In this document: one piece after another, positions 53,180 to 62,095 of the stretch | Layout: each line of letters starts with the position of its first letter | Numbering within the stretch: position 1 is the stretch's first letter | From: Streptomyces stelliscabiei | Lineage (GTDB): Bacteria; Actinomycetota; Actinomycetes; Streptomycetales; Streptomycetaceae | Length of the DNA stretch: 64,000 nt | Assembly: GCF_014873495.1 (NCBI RefSeq) | Contig: NZ_JADBGF010000001.1 | Span: forward strand, 8,804,001-8,868,000 | Direction of reading: 5' to 3' | The notes under the pieces: generated by a model | Seen by the model: the letters and a program-made list of their open reading frames with translations, nothing else | What the model was told of the DNA's origin: nothing | Database searches by the model: none | Translations under genes and position numbers: made by a program

Positions 53180-53195
53180 TACCGACCGGTTGGTA
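53180..53195. promoter_or_regulatory. TetR-type operator candidate
   Basis: TACCGACCGGTTGGTA: a near-perfect 16-base palindrome with ACCGGT centre and one mismatched pair. It sits at -11 to -26 relative to the start of the SCO6745-family gene, as if it overlaps the transcription start. Confidence 0.55.
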
Positions 53196-53293
53196 GGTGG
53201 GGGCGGAGTTGGCCGGCTCCCATGTCGTCCATGGCAGGAAAGGTGGGGTGCTCGTCATTGCGGCCATGCCCCGCCCGCCCAAGAATCGATGAC

Positions 53294-54253
53294 ATGCGAA
53301 CTGTCCTGGTCGTCCTCTTCGACGGCGTGCAGAGCCTCGACGTCACGGGCCCGCTGGAGGTCTTCGCCGGTGCGGAACAGCACACACCGGGGACGTACCG
53401 CATCGGCACGGCCTCCCTGGACGGCACGCCCGTGCGCACCTCCAGCGGCCTCACCCTCGTCCCTGACCACTCCCTCGCCGCCGCACCCGCCCCGCACACC
53501 CTGCTGGTCCCCGGAGGGCAGGGCACCCGCAGCCCCGCCCCCGAGACCGTCGCCTGGCTGCGTGAGCACGGCCCGCGCGCGAAGCGCCTGGTCTCGGTCT
53601 GCACCGGCGCGATCCTGCTCGCCGAGGCGGGTCTCCTGGACGGCCGCCGGGCCACCACCCACTGGGCGTACTGCGACACCCTGGCCCGCCACCACCCGGC
53701 GATCGAGGTCGACCCCGACCCCATCTTCGTCCGCGACGGTCACATCGCCACCTCCGCCGGTGTCACCTCCGGCATCGACCTGGCCCTCGCGCTCGTCGAG
53801 GAGGACATCGGCCGCGACGCCGCCCTCGCCATCGCCCGCCACCTCGTCGTCTTCCTCCGCAGACCGGGAAACCAGGCCCAGTTCAGCGCCCAGCTCGCCG
53901 CCCAGACGGCCCGGCGGGAGCCGCTCCGCGAGGTCCAGCAGTGGATCACCGAGCATCCCGGAGCCGACCTGGGGGTCGAGCGCCTGGCCGCCCGCGCCCG
54001 GCTCTCACCCCGCCACTTCGCCCGCGCCTTCCGGGCCGAGACGGGCATGACCCCGGGCCGATACGTGGACCGCGTCCGCCTCGAACACGCGCGCCGCCTC
54101 CTGGAGGACACCGCCGACGGCGTCGAGGAGATCTCCCGCACCTGCGGCTACGGCACCGCCGAGGCCATGCGCCGCGCCTTCGTGAAGGCCCTCGGCACCT
54201 CCCCGGCGGAGTACCGCCGCCGCTTCCGCCCGGCCCCGGCTCCCACGCACTGA
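53294..54253 (+). CDS. GlxA-type AraC regulator with DJ-1/PfpI domain
   Basis: 319 residues. Residues 1-190 form a DJ-1/PfpI domain, with the nucleophile-elbow Cys in LVSVCTGAILLAEAGLL. Residues ~215-310 hold two AraC helix-turn-helix units (LAARARLSPRHFARAFRAETGMTPGRYV and 'ISRTCGYGTAEAMRRAFVKALGTSPAEYRRRF'). Such regulators sense small metabolites. TTGCGG (53258-53263) and AAGAAT (53281-53286) with a 17-base spacer place transcription at ATG 53294, so the mRNA may be leaderless. It is followed 74 bases later by a single-domain DJ-1 paralogue, its likely target. Confidence 0.9.
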   Translation: MRTVLVVLFDGVQSLDVTGPLEVFAGAEQHTPGTYRIGTASLDGTPVRTSSGLTLVPDHSLAAAPAPHTLLVPGGQGTRSPAPETVAWLREHGPRAKRLVSVCTGAILLAEAGLLDGRRATTHWAYCDTLARHHPAIEVDPDPIFVRDGHIATSAGVTSGIDLALALVEEDIGRDAALAIARHLVVFLRRPGNQAQFSAQLAAQTARREPLREVQQWITEHPGADLGVERLAARARLSPRHFARAFRAETGMTPGRYVDRVRLEHARRLLEDTADGVEEISRTCGYGTAEAMRRAFVKALGTSPAEYRRRFRPAPAPTH

Positions 54254-54327
54254 ACGAAGCCGGCATCGGGCCCCCGACCTGCGCCCAAGCCGACATCGAG
54301 ACCCTGAACCGAAGCGAAAGGGATCCC

Positions 54328-54963
54328 ATGCAGATCGCCATCGTCCTCTTCGACCGCTTCACCGCCCTCGACGCGGTGGGCCCCTACGAGACCCTCGGCC
54401 GTCTCCCCGACGCCGAACTCGTCTTCGTCGCCGAGGAGAGGGGCCCGGTCCGCTCCGACACCGGCGCCCTCGCGCTCACGGCCGACAGGACCCTCGCCGA
54501 GGTCCCGAGTCCGGACATCGTCGTGGTGCCCGGCGGCCCCGGCCAGTTCGCCCAGATGGAGAACGAGACCCTCTTCGCGTGGCTGCGCACGGCCGACCGC
54601 ACCAGCGCCTGGACGACCTCCGTGTGCACCGGCTCCCTCCTGCTGGCCGGCGCCGGTCTCCTCGAAGGCCGCCGGGCCACCTCGCACTGGCTGGCGCTGG
54701 ACTTCCTCGAGCGGTACGGCGCCGAGCCCACGGGGGAGCGGGTCGTGATCGACGGCAAGTACGTCACCGCGGCCGGGGTCTCCTCCGGCATCGACATGGG
54801 CCTGACCCTGGTGGGCCGGATCGCGGGCGACGAACACGCCCAGGCCGTCCAGCTGATGACCGAGTACGACCCGCAGCCGCCCTACGACGCCGGCGCCCCG
54901 CACAAGGCTCCCGCCCACCTGGTGGAGGAGTTCCGCACCAACAGCCGCTTCGCCCTGATGTGA
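54328..54963 (+). CDS. DJ-1/PfpI-family protein (isonitrile hydratase-like)
   Basis: 211 residues with Cys in TTSVCTGSLLLAGAGLLEG, and Glu and Asp near the N-terminus (FDRFTALDAVGPYETLG). It is similar throughout to the DJ-1 domain of the preceding GlxA regulator, suggesting duplication, the first copy retaining the DNA-binding part. The closest characterised relatives are isonitrile hydratase InhA (isonitrile to N-substituted formamide). GAAAGGGAT provides the RBS before ATG 54328. Confidence 0.87.
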   Translation: MQIAIVLFDRFTALDAVGPYETLGRLPDAELVFVAEERGPVRSDTGALALTADRTLAEVPSPDIVVVPGGPGQFAQMENETLFAWLRTADRTSAWTTSVCTGSLLLAGAGLLEGRRATSHWLALDFLERYGAEPTGERVVIDGKYVTAAGVSSGIDMGLTLVGRIAGDEHAQAVQLMTEYDPQPPYDAGAPHKAPAHLVEEFRTNSRFALM

Positions 54964-54980
54964 CCGGTGCCGGCCGCCCC

Positions 54981-55724
54981 TCAGAGCGTCCAGGTGAACC
55001 GGGGCCGCCGGCGCTCCAGGAACGCGGCGACGCCCTCCGCGGCGTCGGCGCTGCCACGTGCCTGCTCGGCCCAGTGGGCGTCGCGGTCGGTGCGGCCGTT
55101 CGCGAACTCCTTGGCCGCCGCCTGCGTCAGCCGGGAGCGCGAGACCAGCACCCGGGTGAACTCCGCGACCCGCCCGGCGAGTTCGCCCACGCGCAGCACC
55201 TCGTCCACCAGCCCCGTGCGCAGTGCGCGCTCCGCGTCGATCAACTCACCCGAGAACAGCAGGTACTTGGCGGTGCCCGGGCCGACCAGCGACACCAGCC
55301 GCCGCGTGGAGGAGGCCGGGTAGACGAGCCCCAGTTTCGCCGGAGTGATCCCGAACAGCGCTCCCTCCTCCGCGAACCGCAGATCGCAGGCCGCCGCCAG
55401 CTGCGAGCCGCCGCCCACGCAGTGGCCCCGGATCGCCGCGAGGGTCGGCTTGGCGAAGGCGGCGAGGGCCTCCTCGGCACGACCCGCCAGCTCCTGGGCC
55501 TCGCCCGGGGCCTCCCGCAGCGTGGAGATGTCGGCGCCCGCGCAGAACGTGTCGCCCTCCCCGGTGAGCACCAGGGCCCGTACGCCGGGGTCGGCGCCCA
55601 GCCGGTCGAGCAGCGGCGGCAGCGCCCGCCACATCCCGGCCGTCATGGCGTTGCGCTTGGCCGGGTGGTGGACGACGACGGTCGCGACCCCGTCGGCGAC
55701 GGATTCCAGCAGCTGAGGCTCCAT
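54981..55724 (-). CDS. Enoyl-CoA hydratase/isomerase family protein
   Basis: 247 residues with crotonase features: oxyanion segments FCAGADIS and RGHCVGGGSQLAAACDLRFAEEG, then GITPAKLGLVYP. At the first catalytic-Glu site the sequence is Gly-His-Cys-Val-Gly-Gly-Gly-Ser-Gln, lacking the usual Glu, and at the second it is AKLG instead of PEL/PEV. Hydration may therefore be altered, and another crotonase reaction is possible. TAGCAT ends seven bases before ATG 55724 on the minus strand, so a leaderless mRNA is likely. Convergent with the DJ-1 gene. Confidence 0.83.
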   Translation of the reverse strand: MEPQLLESVADGVATVVVHHPAKRNAMTAGMWRALPPLLDRLGADPGVRALVLTGEGDTFCAGADISTLREAPGEAQELAGRAEEALAAFAKPTLAAIRGHCVGGGSQLAAACDLRFAEEGALFGITPAKLGLVYPASSTRRLVSLVGPGTAKYLLFSGELIDAERALRTGLVDEVLRVGELAGRVAEFTRVLVSRSRLTQAAAKEFANGRTDRDAHWAEQARGSADAAEGVAAFLERRRPRFTWTL

Positions 55725-56012
55725 GCACCGGATGCTAGCCACCCCCCGCGCGCGTACGAGCGGGGCCCCGTGCCGGGCCCGGCGGGCGCTCCGGTCGGTG
55801 CTCCACCGGCTCGGCGTCAAACCCGTACAACCCGAATAGTTCCGAAAGGGACAAGCACCGAACAAAGGCAGTCGCACGACTTACTCAGTCGCTCGCGAAC
55901 CATCCGAAAGTCGTCGATACGCGCTGACTTCTGTTCAGTCCTCCGTGCTCGGCACTCCGTTACCAACACTCGACATGTGGTGACAATCGAGCGCAAGGGT
56001 GGCGACCGGACG
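55725..56012. other. Intergenic region between divergent ECH and ATPase genes
   Basis: These 288 bases hold no gene. They contain repeated short words (CCGAA at 55830, 55857 and 55905; CAGTCG at 55869 and 55886) that may be regulator sites, and are AT-richer than the surroundings. A GTG in frame with the ATPase gene at 55979 has no RBS. Confidence 0.5.
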
Positions 56013-56528
56013 ATGGACGACCAAGGGCGCGGGAGCGACCCACGCCCTGAAGGCGGGGGGCACGGTTCCGAGGACCCGGGGCCGCCGGAGCCACTGCCCT
56101 ACGAGGGGGTCTGGCGGTTCACCGCTGCCGCCGTCGACGCCTCGGTGCCGCAGGCGCGGCGCGCCGTCCGGGACCTGCTCGCCCGTCAGGGCGTGCCGAT
56201 CTCGGACGACCTCGTCCAAGGACTTCTGCTGATCGTCTCCGAGCTGGTGACGAACGCCGTCAAACACGCGGCGCTCCTGTCGCCCACGCTGGCCGTCGAG
56301 GTCGCCGTCGGAGCGGAGTGGGTGCGGGTCTCCGTGGAGGACAACCACCCCTACCGCCCGACCGCCCTGGAGACCGACCACGGCCGCCTCGGCGGCCGCG
56401 GTCTGCTCCTGGTGCGCGAGATCACGCTGGAGGCGGGCGGCATCTGCGACGTCGAGCACACCGCGAGCGGCGGCAAGGTGATCTGGGCCGCCCTGCCCCT
56501 CAGACCCGCACACCTGATCCAGGGGTGA
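56013..56528 (+). CDS. ATP-binding protein of the serine-kinase/anti-sigma (RsbW-like) type
   Basis: 171 residues with a GHKL ATP-binding fold. N-box LLIVSELVTNAVKHA, G1 VEDNHPYRP and G2 'GGRGLLLVREI' are all visible. The N-terminal ~40 residues are Gly/Pro/Asp rich. Single-domain members in Streptomyces are numerous; a few act as anti-sigma factors but most lack a known partner, and no sigma or anti-anti-sigma gene is adjacent. ATG 56013 has AGGGTGG 10 bases upstream. Confidence 0.85.
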   Translation: MDDQGRGSDPRPEGGGHGSEDPGPPEPLPYEGVWRFTAAAVDASVPQARRAVRDLLARQGVPISDDLVQGLLLIVSELVTNAVKHAALLSPTLAVEVAVGAEWVRVSVEDNHPYRPTALETDHGRLGGRGLLLVREITLEAGGICDVEHTASGGKVIWAALPLRPAHLIQG

Positions 56529-56570
56529 ATGATCACCCGTCCGCGGATCGGGTCCACCGACCCGGGGCCG

Positions 56571-57164
56571 TCACCAGCCCGCGGCCGGACCCGTCAGCTC
56601 CCTGACCGCCGGCCGGGCCGCGTCCAGCACCGTCATGAACCAGGCCGAGAAGGTGTCCTTGGCGTGCCGCTCCGCCAGCTCGTCCGGGGTCACGAACGCG
56701 GTGGCCCCGACCTCCTCCGGGTCCGGCCGCAGCGGGGTCCGCAGCAGACCGACGAACAGATGGTTGAACTCCTGTTCCACCAGACCCGAGTCCGGGTCCG
56801 GGTGGTGGTAGCGGACCGTGCCCGCCTCGCCGAGCAGCGCCGGGGAGACCCCCAGCTCCTCGTGCGTCCGCCGCGCGGCCGCCGCGAAGGGGGACTCGCC
56901 CGGGTAGGGGTGCCCGCAGCAGGTGTTCGACCAGACGCCGGGGGAGTGGTACTTGCCGAGGGCCCGCTGCTGGAGCAGCAGCCGCCCGCGCTCGTCGAAC
57001 AGGAACACGGAGAAGGCCCGGTGCAGTTGACCGGGCGGTTGATGAGCGGCCAGCTTCTCCGCGGTGCCGATCGTGGTGCCGTCCTCGTCGACCAGCTCCA
57101 GCAGGATCGCTTCCGTGGTCCCGTTCTGCGAACTCTGCACCGCGGTGGCAGGTGTGATCGGCAT
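56571..57164 (-). CDS. idi: Isopentenyl-diphosphate delta-isomerase, type I
   Basis: 197 residues with Nudix-fold IDI signatures: LHRAFSVFLFDERGRLLLQQRA, SNTCCGHPYPGE (catalytic Cys), RTHEELGV, and EQEFNHLF (catalytic Glu). It interconverts IPP and DMAPP for isoprenoid building, using Mg2+/Zn2+. AAGGA lies five bases before ATG 57164. It is the expected gene here if the region is syntenic to S. coelicolor SCO6750, and supplies isoprenoid precursors; galE and the CDP-alcohol operon follow ~2-3 kb on. Confidence 0.95.
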   Translation of the reverse strand: MPITPATAVQSSQNGTTEAILLELVDEDGTTIGTAEKLAAHQPPGQLHRAFSVFLFDERGRLLLQQRALGKYHSPGVWSNTCCGHPYPGESPFAAAARRTHEELGVSPALLGEAGTVRYHHPDPDSGLVEQEFNHLFVGLLRTPLRPDPEEVGATAFVTPDELAERHAKDTFSAWFMTVLDAARPAVRELTGPAAGW

Positions 57165-57290
57165 GCCCATCCTTCGCCTCGTTCTTCGAGCCTCAAGTCT
57201 GCCGCACGAAACCGCCGCTCCCGGCACTTCGCGCGAACCCGCATGTCCTACCCGCCCGCCCCGGCCCGCAGACACGCCCCGGCCCGCGCG

Positions 57291-57818
57291 TCACACCCCG
57301 AAGGCGGCCGGATACCTGATGGTGCCGGGCGCCACAGGCCCGGAACCGTTCAGCACCAGCGCCATCATCGCCGCGTCCGGCACGTCGAAACCCGGCCGGA
57401 TGCCGTACTCGGACGCACGTACGAAGCCGAAGCGCGGGTAGTACTCCGGATGCCCCAGGACGAGGACCAGCCCCTCCTCACGCGCGCGTGCCGCCCCCAG
57501 TGCCGCGCGGACGACGGCCGCACCCGCTCCCTGCCGCTGCCGGTCCGGCAGCACCGCGACGGGCGCCAGCGCCAGCGCGGGGACCTCGTCCACATGGCAG
57601 CGCGTGATGAGCGCGTAGGCCGCGAGCGTGCCGTCCGGCGCCTCGGCGACGTAGGACAGCTCCGGCAGCCAGGCCCCGGGGTCCTCGCGGAGCGCGTCGA
57701 CGAGCCTGGCCTCCGCGGCGGTCTCGAAGGCGGCGGCGTTGACGGCGTACACACCCTCCCGGTCGGCCGGCGTCTCCGGTCGCGTCGTCCAGTGGGTCGT
57801 CCCGGTCGTCAGTGACAC
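57291..57818 (-). CDS. GNAT-family N-acetyltransferase
   Basis: 175 residues with the acetyl-CoA-binding motif AVLPDRQRQGAGAAVVRAAL and a C-terminal GHPEYYPRFGFVRASEYGI, placing it in the YhbS-like group. The acceptor is unknown. GTG 57818 lies inside the end of the CDF transporter gene (10-base overlap), so the two are translated together. Confidence 0.88.
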   Translation of the reverse strand: MSLTTGTTHWTTRPETPADREGVYAVNAAAFETAAEARLVDALREDPGAWLPELSYVAEAPDGTLAAYALITRCHVDEVPALALAPVAVLPDRQRQGAGAAVVRAALGAARAREEGLVLVLGHPEYYPRFGFVRASEYGIRPGFDVPDAAMMALVLNGSGPVAPGTIRYPAAFGV

Positions 57819-58747
57819 AGTTTCGCCTCGTGTTCCGCGTGGCCGCTCGGCTCCAGCTGGAAGGTGCAGTGCTCGACGTCGAAGTGGTCGCCGATGCAGC
57901 CCTGGAGGTCGTGCAGCATCTTCTCGTGGCCGATGGAGTCCAGCGTGTCGGAGCCGACCACCACATGGGCGGAGAGCACCGGCATACCGGACGTGATCGT
58001 CCAGGCGTGCAGGTCGTGGACGTCCTCCACGCCGGGCAGCGCCAGTATGTGGGCTCGTACCTCGGCCATGTCGACGTTCTTCGGGGCCGCCTCCAGCAGG
58101 ACGTCGAGGGTCTCGCGCAGCAGCTTCACCGTCCGGGGGACGATCATCAGACCGATGAGCAGCGAGGCGATCGGGTCCGCGGCCTGCCAGCCGGTGAGCA
58201 GGACGACCGTCGCGGAGATGATCACCGCCACCGAGCCGAGCGCGTCCGCGGCCACCTCCAGGAAGGCGCCCCGTACGTTCAGGCTCTCCTTCTGGCCGCG
58301 CATCAGCAGGCTCAGCGAGATCATGTTCGCGACCAGACCGATCGCGCCGAACACGATGGTCAGCCCGCCCTCGGTGCCGACCGGTGTGACGAAGCGCTGG
58401 ATCGCCTCGTACAGGACGTAGCCGCCGACGCCGAGCAGCAGGAGGCAGTTCGCGAGCGCCGCGAGTATCTCGGCGCGGGCGTAGCCGAAGGTGCGGTTGC
58501 CGCTCGGCGGGCGGTTCGCGAAGTGGATCGCGAGGAGCGCCATCCCGAGGCCCACCGCGTCCGTGGCCATGTGGGCCGCGTCCGCGATGAGCGCGAGCGA
58601 ATCGGCGAGCACGCCGCCGACGATCTCGACCGCCATGACGGTGAGCGTGATCGACAGTGCGACGCGCAGCCGTCCGCGGTACGCCGCTGCCGCCGTACCC
58701 GTGGTCGGCGCGTGATGCGCGTGCCCGTGATCGTGCCCAGCCCCCAT
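57809..58747 (-). CDS. CDF-family cation efflux transporter
   Basis: 312 residues with six membrane helices. The zinc site residues are in LIADAAHMATDAVG and 'VAADALGSVAV'; a His-rich start (HDHGHAHH) and a histidine-rich C-terminal cytoplasmic domain (EDVHDLHAW, DHFDVEHCTFQLE) are typical of ZitB/CzcD-type zinc exporters. The family exchanges Zn2+ or related ions for protons. ATG 58747 has GAGAGG upstream. It precedes the GNAT gene in an operon. Confidence 0.92.
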   Translation of the reverse strand: MGAGHDHGHAHHAPTTGTAAAAYRGRLRVALSITLTVMAVEIVGGVLADSLALIADAAHMATDAVGLGMALLAIHFANRPPSGNRTFGYARAEILAALANCLLLLGVGGYVLYEAIQRFVTPVGTEGGLTIVFGAIGLVANMISLSLLMRGQKESLNVRGAFLEVAADALGSVAVIISATVVLLTGWQAADPIASLLIGLMIVPRTVKLLRETLDVLLEAAPKNVDMAEVRAHILALPGVEDVHDLHAWTITSGMPVLSAHVVVGSDTLDSIGHEKMLHDLQGCIGDHFDVEHCTFQLEPSGHAEHEAKLCH

Positions 58748-58906
58748 GGGGTTGCCCGCCTCTCGAAAGCGTCCGTGTGTTCGGCTCCGGATCACAGTGA
58801 ACTACGGGTGGGGGGTATCCGGCAACGCGGCACTGAACACCGTTGTCATGTGCTCTGACCTGCGGAAACGATGCGCAGGTCAGAGCGTTGCCATGATCGG
58901 TACGGG

Positions 58907-59875
58907 TCAGAGGCCGCGATGCAGCCGCCAGCCCTCCCAGGCCGACTCGACCATCTCGCGCACCCCGCGCCGGGCCGTCCAGCCGAGCTCCCGTTCGGCC
59001 CGCGCGGCCGAGGCGACCGCGCGCGGTGCGTCGCCGGGACGGCGCGCCTCGACGAGCGCGGGTCGCCGGTCGCCGGTCACCTCGCCCACCAGGTCGATGA
59101 GTTCGCGGACCGAAACGCCCTCGCCGCGGCCGATGTTCACGGTCAGGTCGCCCGTGGCGCCCCCGGCGAGGCGCCGGGCGGCCGCGAGGTGCGCGTCGGC
59201 GAGATCGGCGACATGGATGTAGTCCCGCACGCAGGTGCCGTCCGGGGTCGGGTAGTCGTCGCCGAAGATCCGCGGGGCCTCGTCACGGGTGAGGCGGTCG
59301 AAGACCATCGGGACGACGTTGAAGACGCCCGTGTCGGCCAGCGCCGCGTCGGCGGCCCCCGCCACGTTGAAGTACCGCAGGCACACGGTGGCCATGCCGT
59401 GCGCCCGGCCTGCGGCCCGGACCAGCCATTCCCCGGCGAGCTTGGTCTCGCCGTACGGGCTCATCGGGGCGCACGGGGTGTCCTCGGTGATGAGGTCCAC
59501 GTCCGGGTTGCCGTAGACGGCGGCGGAGGAGGAGAAGACGAAGCGCTCCACCCCGGCTCCGGCCGCCGCCTCCAGGAGGCCGGCGAGACCGCCGACGTTC
59601 TCCTGGTAGTAGCGGGTGGGCTGGGCGACGGACTCGCCCACCTGCTTGCGGGCGGCGAGGTGGACCACACCGGTCACGGCGTGCTCGGCCAGGACGCGCT
59701 TGAGGAGGTCGCCGTCGAGGGCGGAGCCGTGGACCAGCGGGATGTGCTCGGGGAGGCGGCCGCGGACCCCTGCGGAGAGGTCGTCCAGTGCGACGACCTG
59801 TTCGCCGGCCTCGGTCATGACCTTCGCCACGTGTGCGCCGATGTAGCCCGCCCCGCCTGTGATCAGCCATGTCAT
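58907..59875 (-). CDS. galE: UDP-glucose 4-epimerase
   Basis: 322-residue extended SDR. NAD site ITGGAGYIGAHVAKVM, catalytic Ser in FSSSAAVYG, and Tyr-x3-Lys in MSPYGETK. It interconverts UDP-glucose and UDP-galactose for polysaccharide and glycolipid synthesis. AAGGTGG lies just before ATG 59875. Divergent from the CDP-alcohol phosphatidyltransferase operon; no other Leloir genes are nearby, so its likely role is supplying UDP-galactose for envelope glycans. Confidence 0.93.
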   Translation of the reverse strand: MTWLITGGAGYIGAHVAKVMTEAGEQVVALDDLSAGVRGRLPEHIPLVHGSALDGDLLKRVLAEHAVTGVVHLAARKQVGESVAQPTRYYQENVGGLAGLLEAAAGAGVERFVFSSSAAVYGNPDVDLITEDTPCAPMSPYGETKLAGEWLVRAAGRAHGMATVCLRYFNVAGAADAALADTGVFNVVPMVFDRLTRDEAPRIFGDDYPTPDGTCVRDYIHVADLADAHLAAARRLAGGATGDLTVNIGRGEGVSVRELIDLVGEVTGDRRPALVEARRPGDAPRAVASAARAERELGWTARRGVREMVESAWEGWRLHRGL

Positions 59876-60289
59876 GGGGCCACCTTATTCGGGGGCGGGT
59901 GGGGGGGCCGCGTTGTGTCCGTTCGCCGGGGAGCGCGTGCAGGATCGGCGGGGACGGAGCTCGTCGTGGCCCGACGCACGGTTCCCCGCGCGCTGTGCGG
60001 CGGACGCGGATCACCGTCCTCACCAGGGCCCGCACCCACCCCTTACCCCCCTATGAACCGATATGCGCACCGGAGTTTGTGGCGCACCCCCCACATCCCC
60101 GATGATGATCGCGGCGGAGGAGCAACGGCCTGAGCAGGTGCGACCGATCAGGCCGTGAACGGGCGGTGAACGCCTGCTTCCCTTCATCCGATAACCTCTG
60201 CCGACACGCCGCCGGCCCCCAGGGCCTGGCCGCCTTCCACCACGTACATGTCCGGCGCGGTCGCGTCGGCACCCAGGGAGTGAGTTCCT
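59876..60289. promoter_or_regulatory. Control region of the CDP-alcohol operon
   Basis: This 414-base gap holds no convincing gene. TGAACG (60167-60172) and GATAAC (60190-60195) with a 17-base spacer form a promoter toward the right, giving a leader of ~90 bases. Near 60042-60100 CCCCTATGAACC and GATGATGATC give an AT-rich patch that may hold a second start or the galE promoter. Confidence 0.5.
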
Positions 60290-62095
60290 CTGTCGACCGC
60301 CATCCTCACCGGTCAGCCGGTGCCCGGATCGTCGCTGGAGGGCGATCTGCGGTCGCTCGGCTTCGACGTACGGGTCGCCTCCGACGCCGGTGACGCCGCG
60401 CGGCTCCTGGCGACGGTGCCCGCGGACCAGCGGGTCGCGATCGTCGACGCCCGCTTCGTGGGCCACGTGCACGCCCTGCGCCTGGGACTCACCGACCCCC
60501 GCTTCGAGGCGGCCGCCCTGCCGGGCGCCGTGACCGTACGGGCCGCCGGCCGTCAGGCGCTGACCCGGGTGCTGACCCGCGAGAACCCCGCCGCGAGCGG
60601 CAGCACCGCCGTCGCCGTCGACAGCGTCGCCGACCGGATCGTCGCCGCCCTCGACGCGGACGGCGTCAGCCTGTACCGCCCCGAACTCGGCACCCTGGTC
60701 GCCGCCGTCCCCGCCGACCCGCAGACCCGCGACGAGGCCCACCGGGCGGTCGCCGCCGTCGACGACGAGGCCGTACGCCTGCGCACCGCGGTGAAGTCCC
60801 GCGACGGCTTCTTCACCACATACTGCATCAGCCCGTACTCCCGCTACCTCGCCCGCTGGTGCGCCCGCCGGGGCCTGACCCCGAACCAGGTCACCACGGC
60901 CTCGCTGATCACCGCCCTGATCGCGGCGGGCTGCGCGGCCACCGGCACCCGCGGCGGCTACGTCGCGGCCGGCCTGCTGCTGATCCTCTCCTTCGTCCTC
61001 GACTGCACCGACGGCCAGTTGGCCCGCTACTCCCTGCAGTACTCCACGCTCGGCGCCTGGCTCGACGCCACCTTCGACCGCGCCAAGGAGTACGCCTACT
61101 ACGCGGGCCTCGCCCTCGGCGCCGCCCGCGGCGGTGACGACGTATGGGCCCTCGCGCTCGGCGCGATGGTCCTGCAGAGCTGCCGCCACATCGTCGACTT
61201 CTCCTTCAACGAGGCGAACCACGACGCCACCGCCAACACCAGCCCCACGGCCGCCCTTTCGGGCAAGCTCGACAGCGTCGGCTGGACGGTGTGGATCCGC
61301 CGGATGATCGTCCTGCCGATCGGTGAGCGCTGGGCCATGATCGCCGTCCTCACGGCGGTCACCACACCGCGCATCACCTTCTACGCGCTGCTCGTCGGCT
61401 GTGCCTTCGCCGCGACCTACACCACGGCGGGCCGCGTCCTGCGCTCCCTGACGCGCAAGGCCGAGCGGACGGACCGTGCGGCGCGGGCGCTGGCGGACCT
61501 CGCGGACAGCGGGCCCCTGGCCGAGTTCCTCGCCCGTGTCCTGCCCGGCGGACCGCGTGCCCTGGCGCCGGTGTTCGCCCTCGCGGGCGCTGCCGCCGTG
61601 GTGCTCGCGGCCTGGATCGACGGGCCCGGCCGGGCGGTGGTCATCTGCGCCGGCGCGTACGCCCTGGTGTCCGCGGAAGCCGTAGTCCGCCCCCTCAAGG
61701 GCCCCCTCGACTGGCTGATCCCCCCGCTCTTCCGCGCCGCCGAGTACGGCACCGTCCTGATCCTCGCGGCCAAGGCCGAGGTGAACGGCGCCCTTCCCGC
61801 GGCTTTCGGGCTGGTGGCCGCGGTCGCCTACCATCACTACGACACGGTGTACCGCATCCGCGGGGACGCCGGAGCGCCGCCGCGGTGGCTGGTGCGGGCC
61901 ATCGGGGGACACGAAGGCAGGACCCTGCTGGTCACCGTCCTGGCCGCGCTGCTCGCGCCCACAGAGTTCAAGGTCGCGCTCACGGCTCTCGCCGTGACCG
62001 TGGCGCTGCTGGTGCTCTTCGAGAGCATCCGCTTCTGGGTGACCGCCCATAAGACAGGCGCACCCGCCGTACACGATGAAGGAGAACCCGCATGA
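60290..62095 (+). CDS. DUF5941 / CDP-alcohol phosphatidyltransferase protein
   Basis: About 601 residues. Residues 1-170 form a Rossmann-like alpha/beta domain (TAILTGQPVPGSSLEGDLRSLGFDVRVASDAG). From residue ~190 comes a CDP-alcohol phosphatidyltransferase core with the exact motif DG-x2-AR-x8-G-x3-D-x3-D (DCTDGQLARYSL...GAWLDATFD) and membrane helices; further helices follow to residue ~590. It should couple a CDP-activated alcohol to a lipid or another alcohol. Start uncertain: CTG 60290 with GGGAG 9 bases before it keeps the first beta-strand (AILTG); GTG 60320 would remove it. Its stop overlaps the next ATG by four bases. Confidence 0.8.
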   Translation: MSTAILTGQPVPGSSLEGDLRSLGFDVRVASDAGDAARLLATVPADQRVAIVDARFVGHVHALRLGLTDPRFEAAALPGAVTVRAAGRQALTRVLTRENPAASGSTAVAVDSVADRIVAALDADGVSLYRPELGTLVAAVPADPQTRDEAHRAVAAVDDEAVRLRTAVKSRDGFFTTYCISPYSRYLARWCARRGLTPNQVTTASLITALIAAGCAATGTRGGYVAAGLLLILSFVLDCTDGQLARYSLQYSTLGAWLDATFDRAKEYAYYAGLALGAARGGDDVWALALGAMVLQSCRHIVDFSFNEANHDATANTSPTAALSGKLDSVGWTVWIRRMIVLPIGERWAMIAVLTAVTTPRITFYALLVGCAFAATYTTAGRVLRSLTRKAERTDRAARALADLADSGPLAEFLARVLPGGPRALAPVFALAGAAAVVLAAWIDGPGRAVVICAGAYALVSAEAVVRPLKGPLDWLIPPLFRAAEYGTVLILAAKAEVNGALPAAFGLVAAVAYHHYDTVYRIRGDAGAPPRWLVRAIGGHEGRTLLVTVLAALLAPTEFKVALTALAVTVALLVLFESIRFWVTAHKTGAPAVHDEGEPA

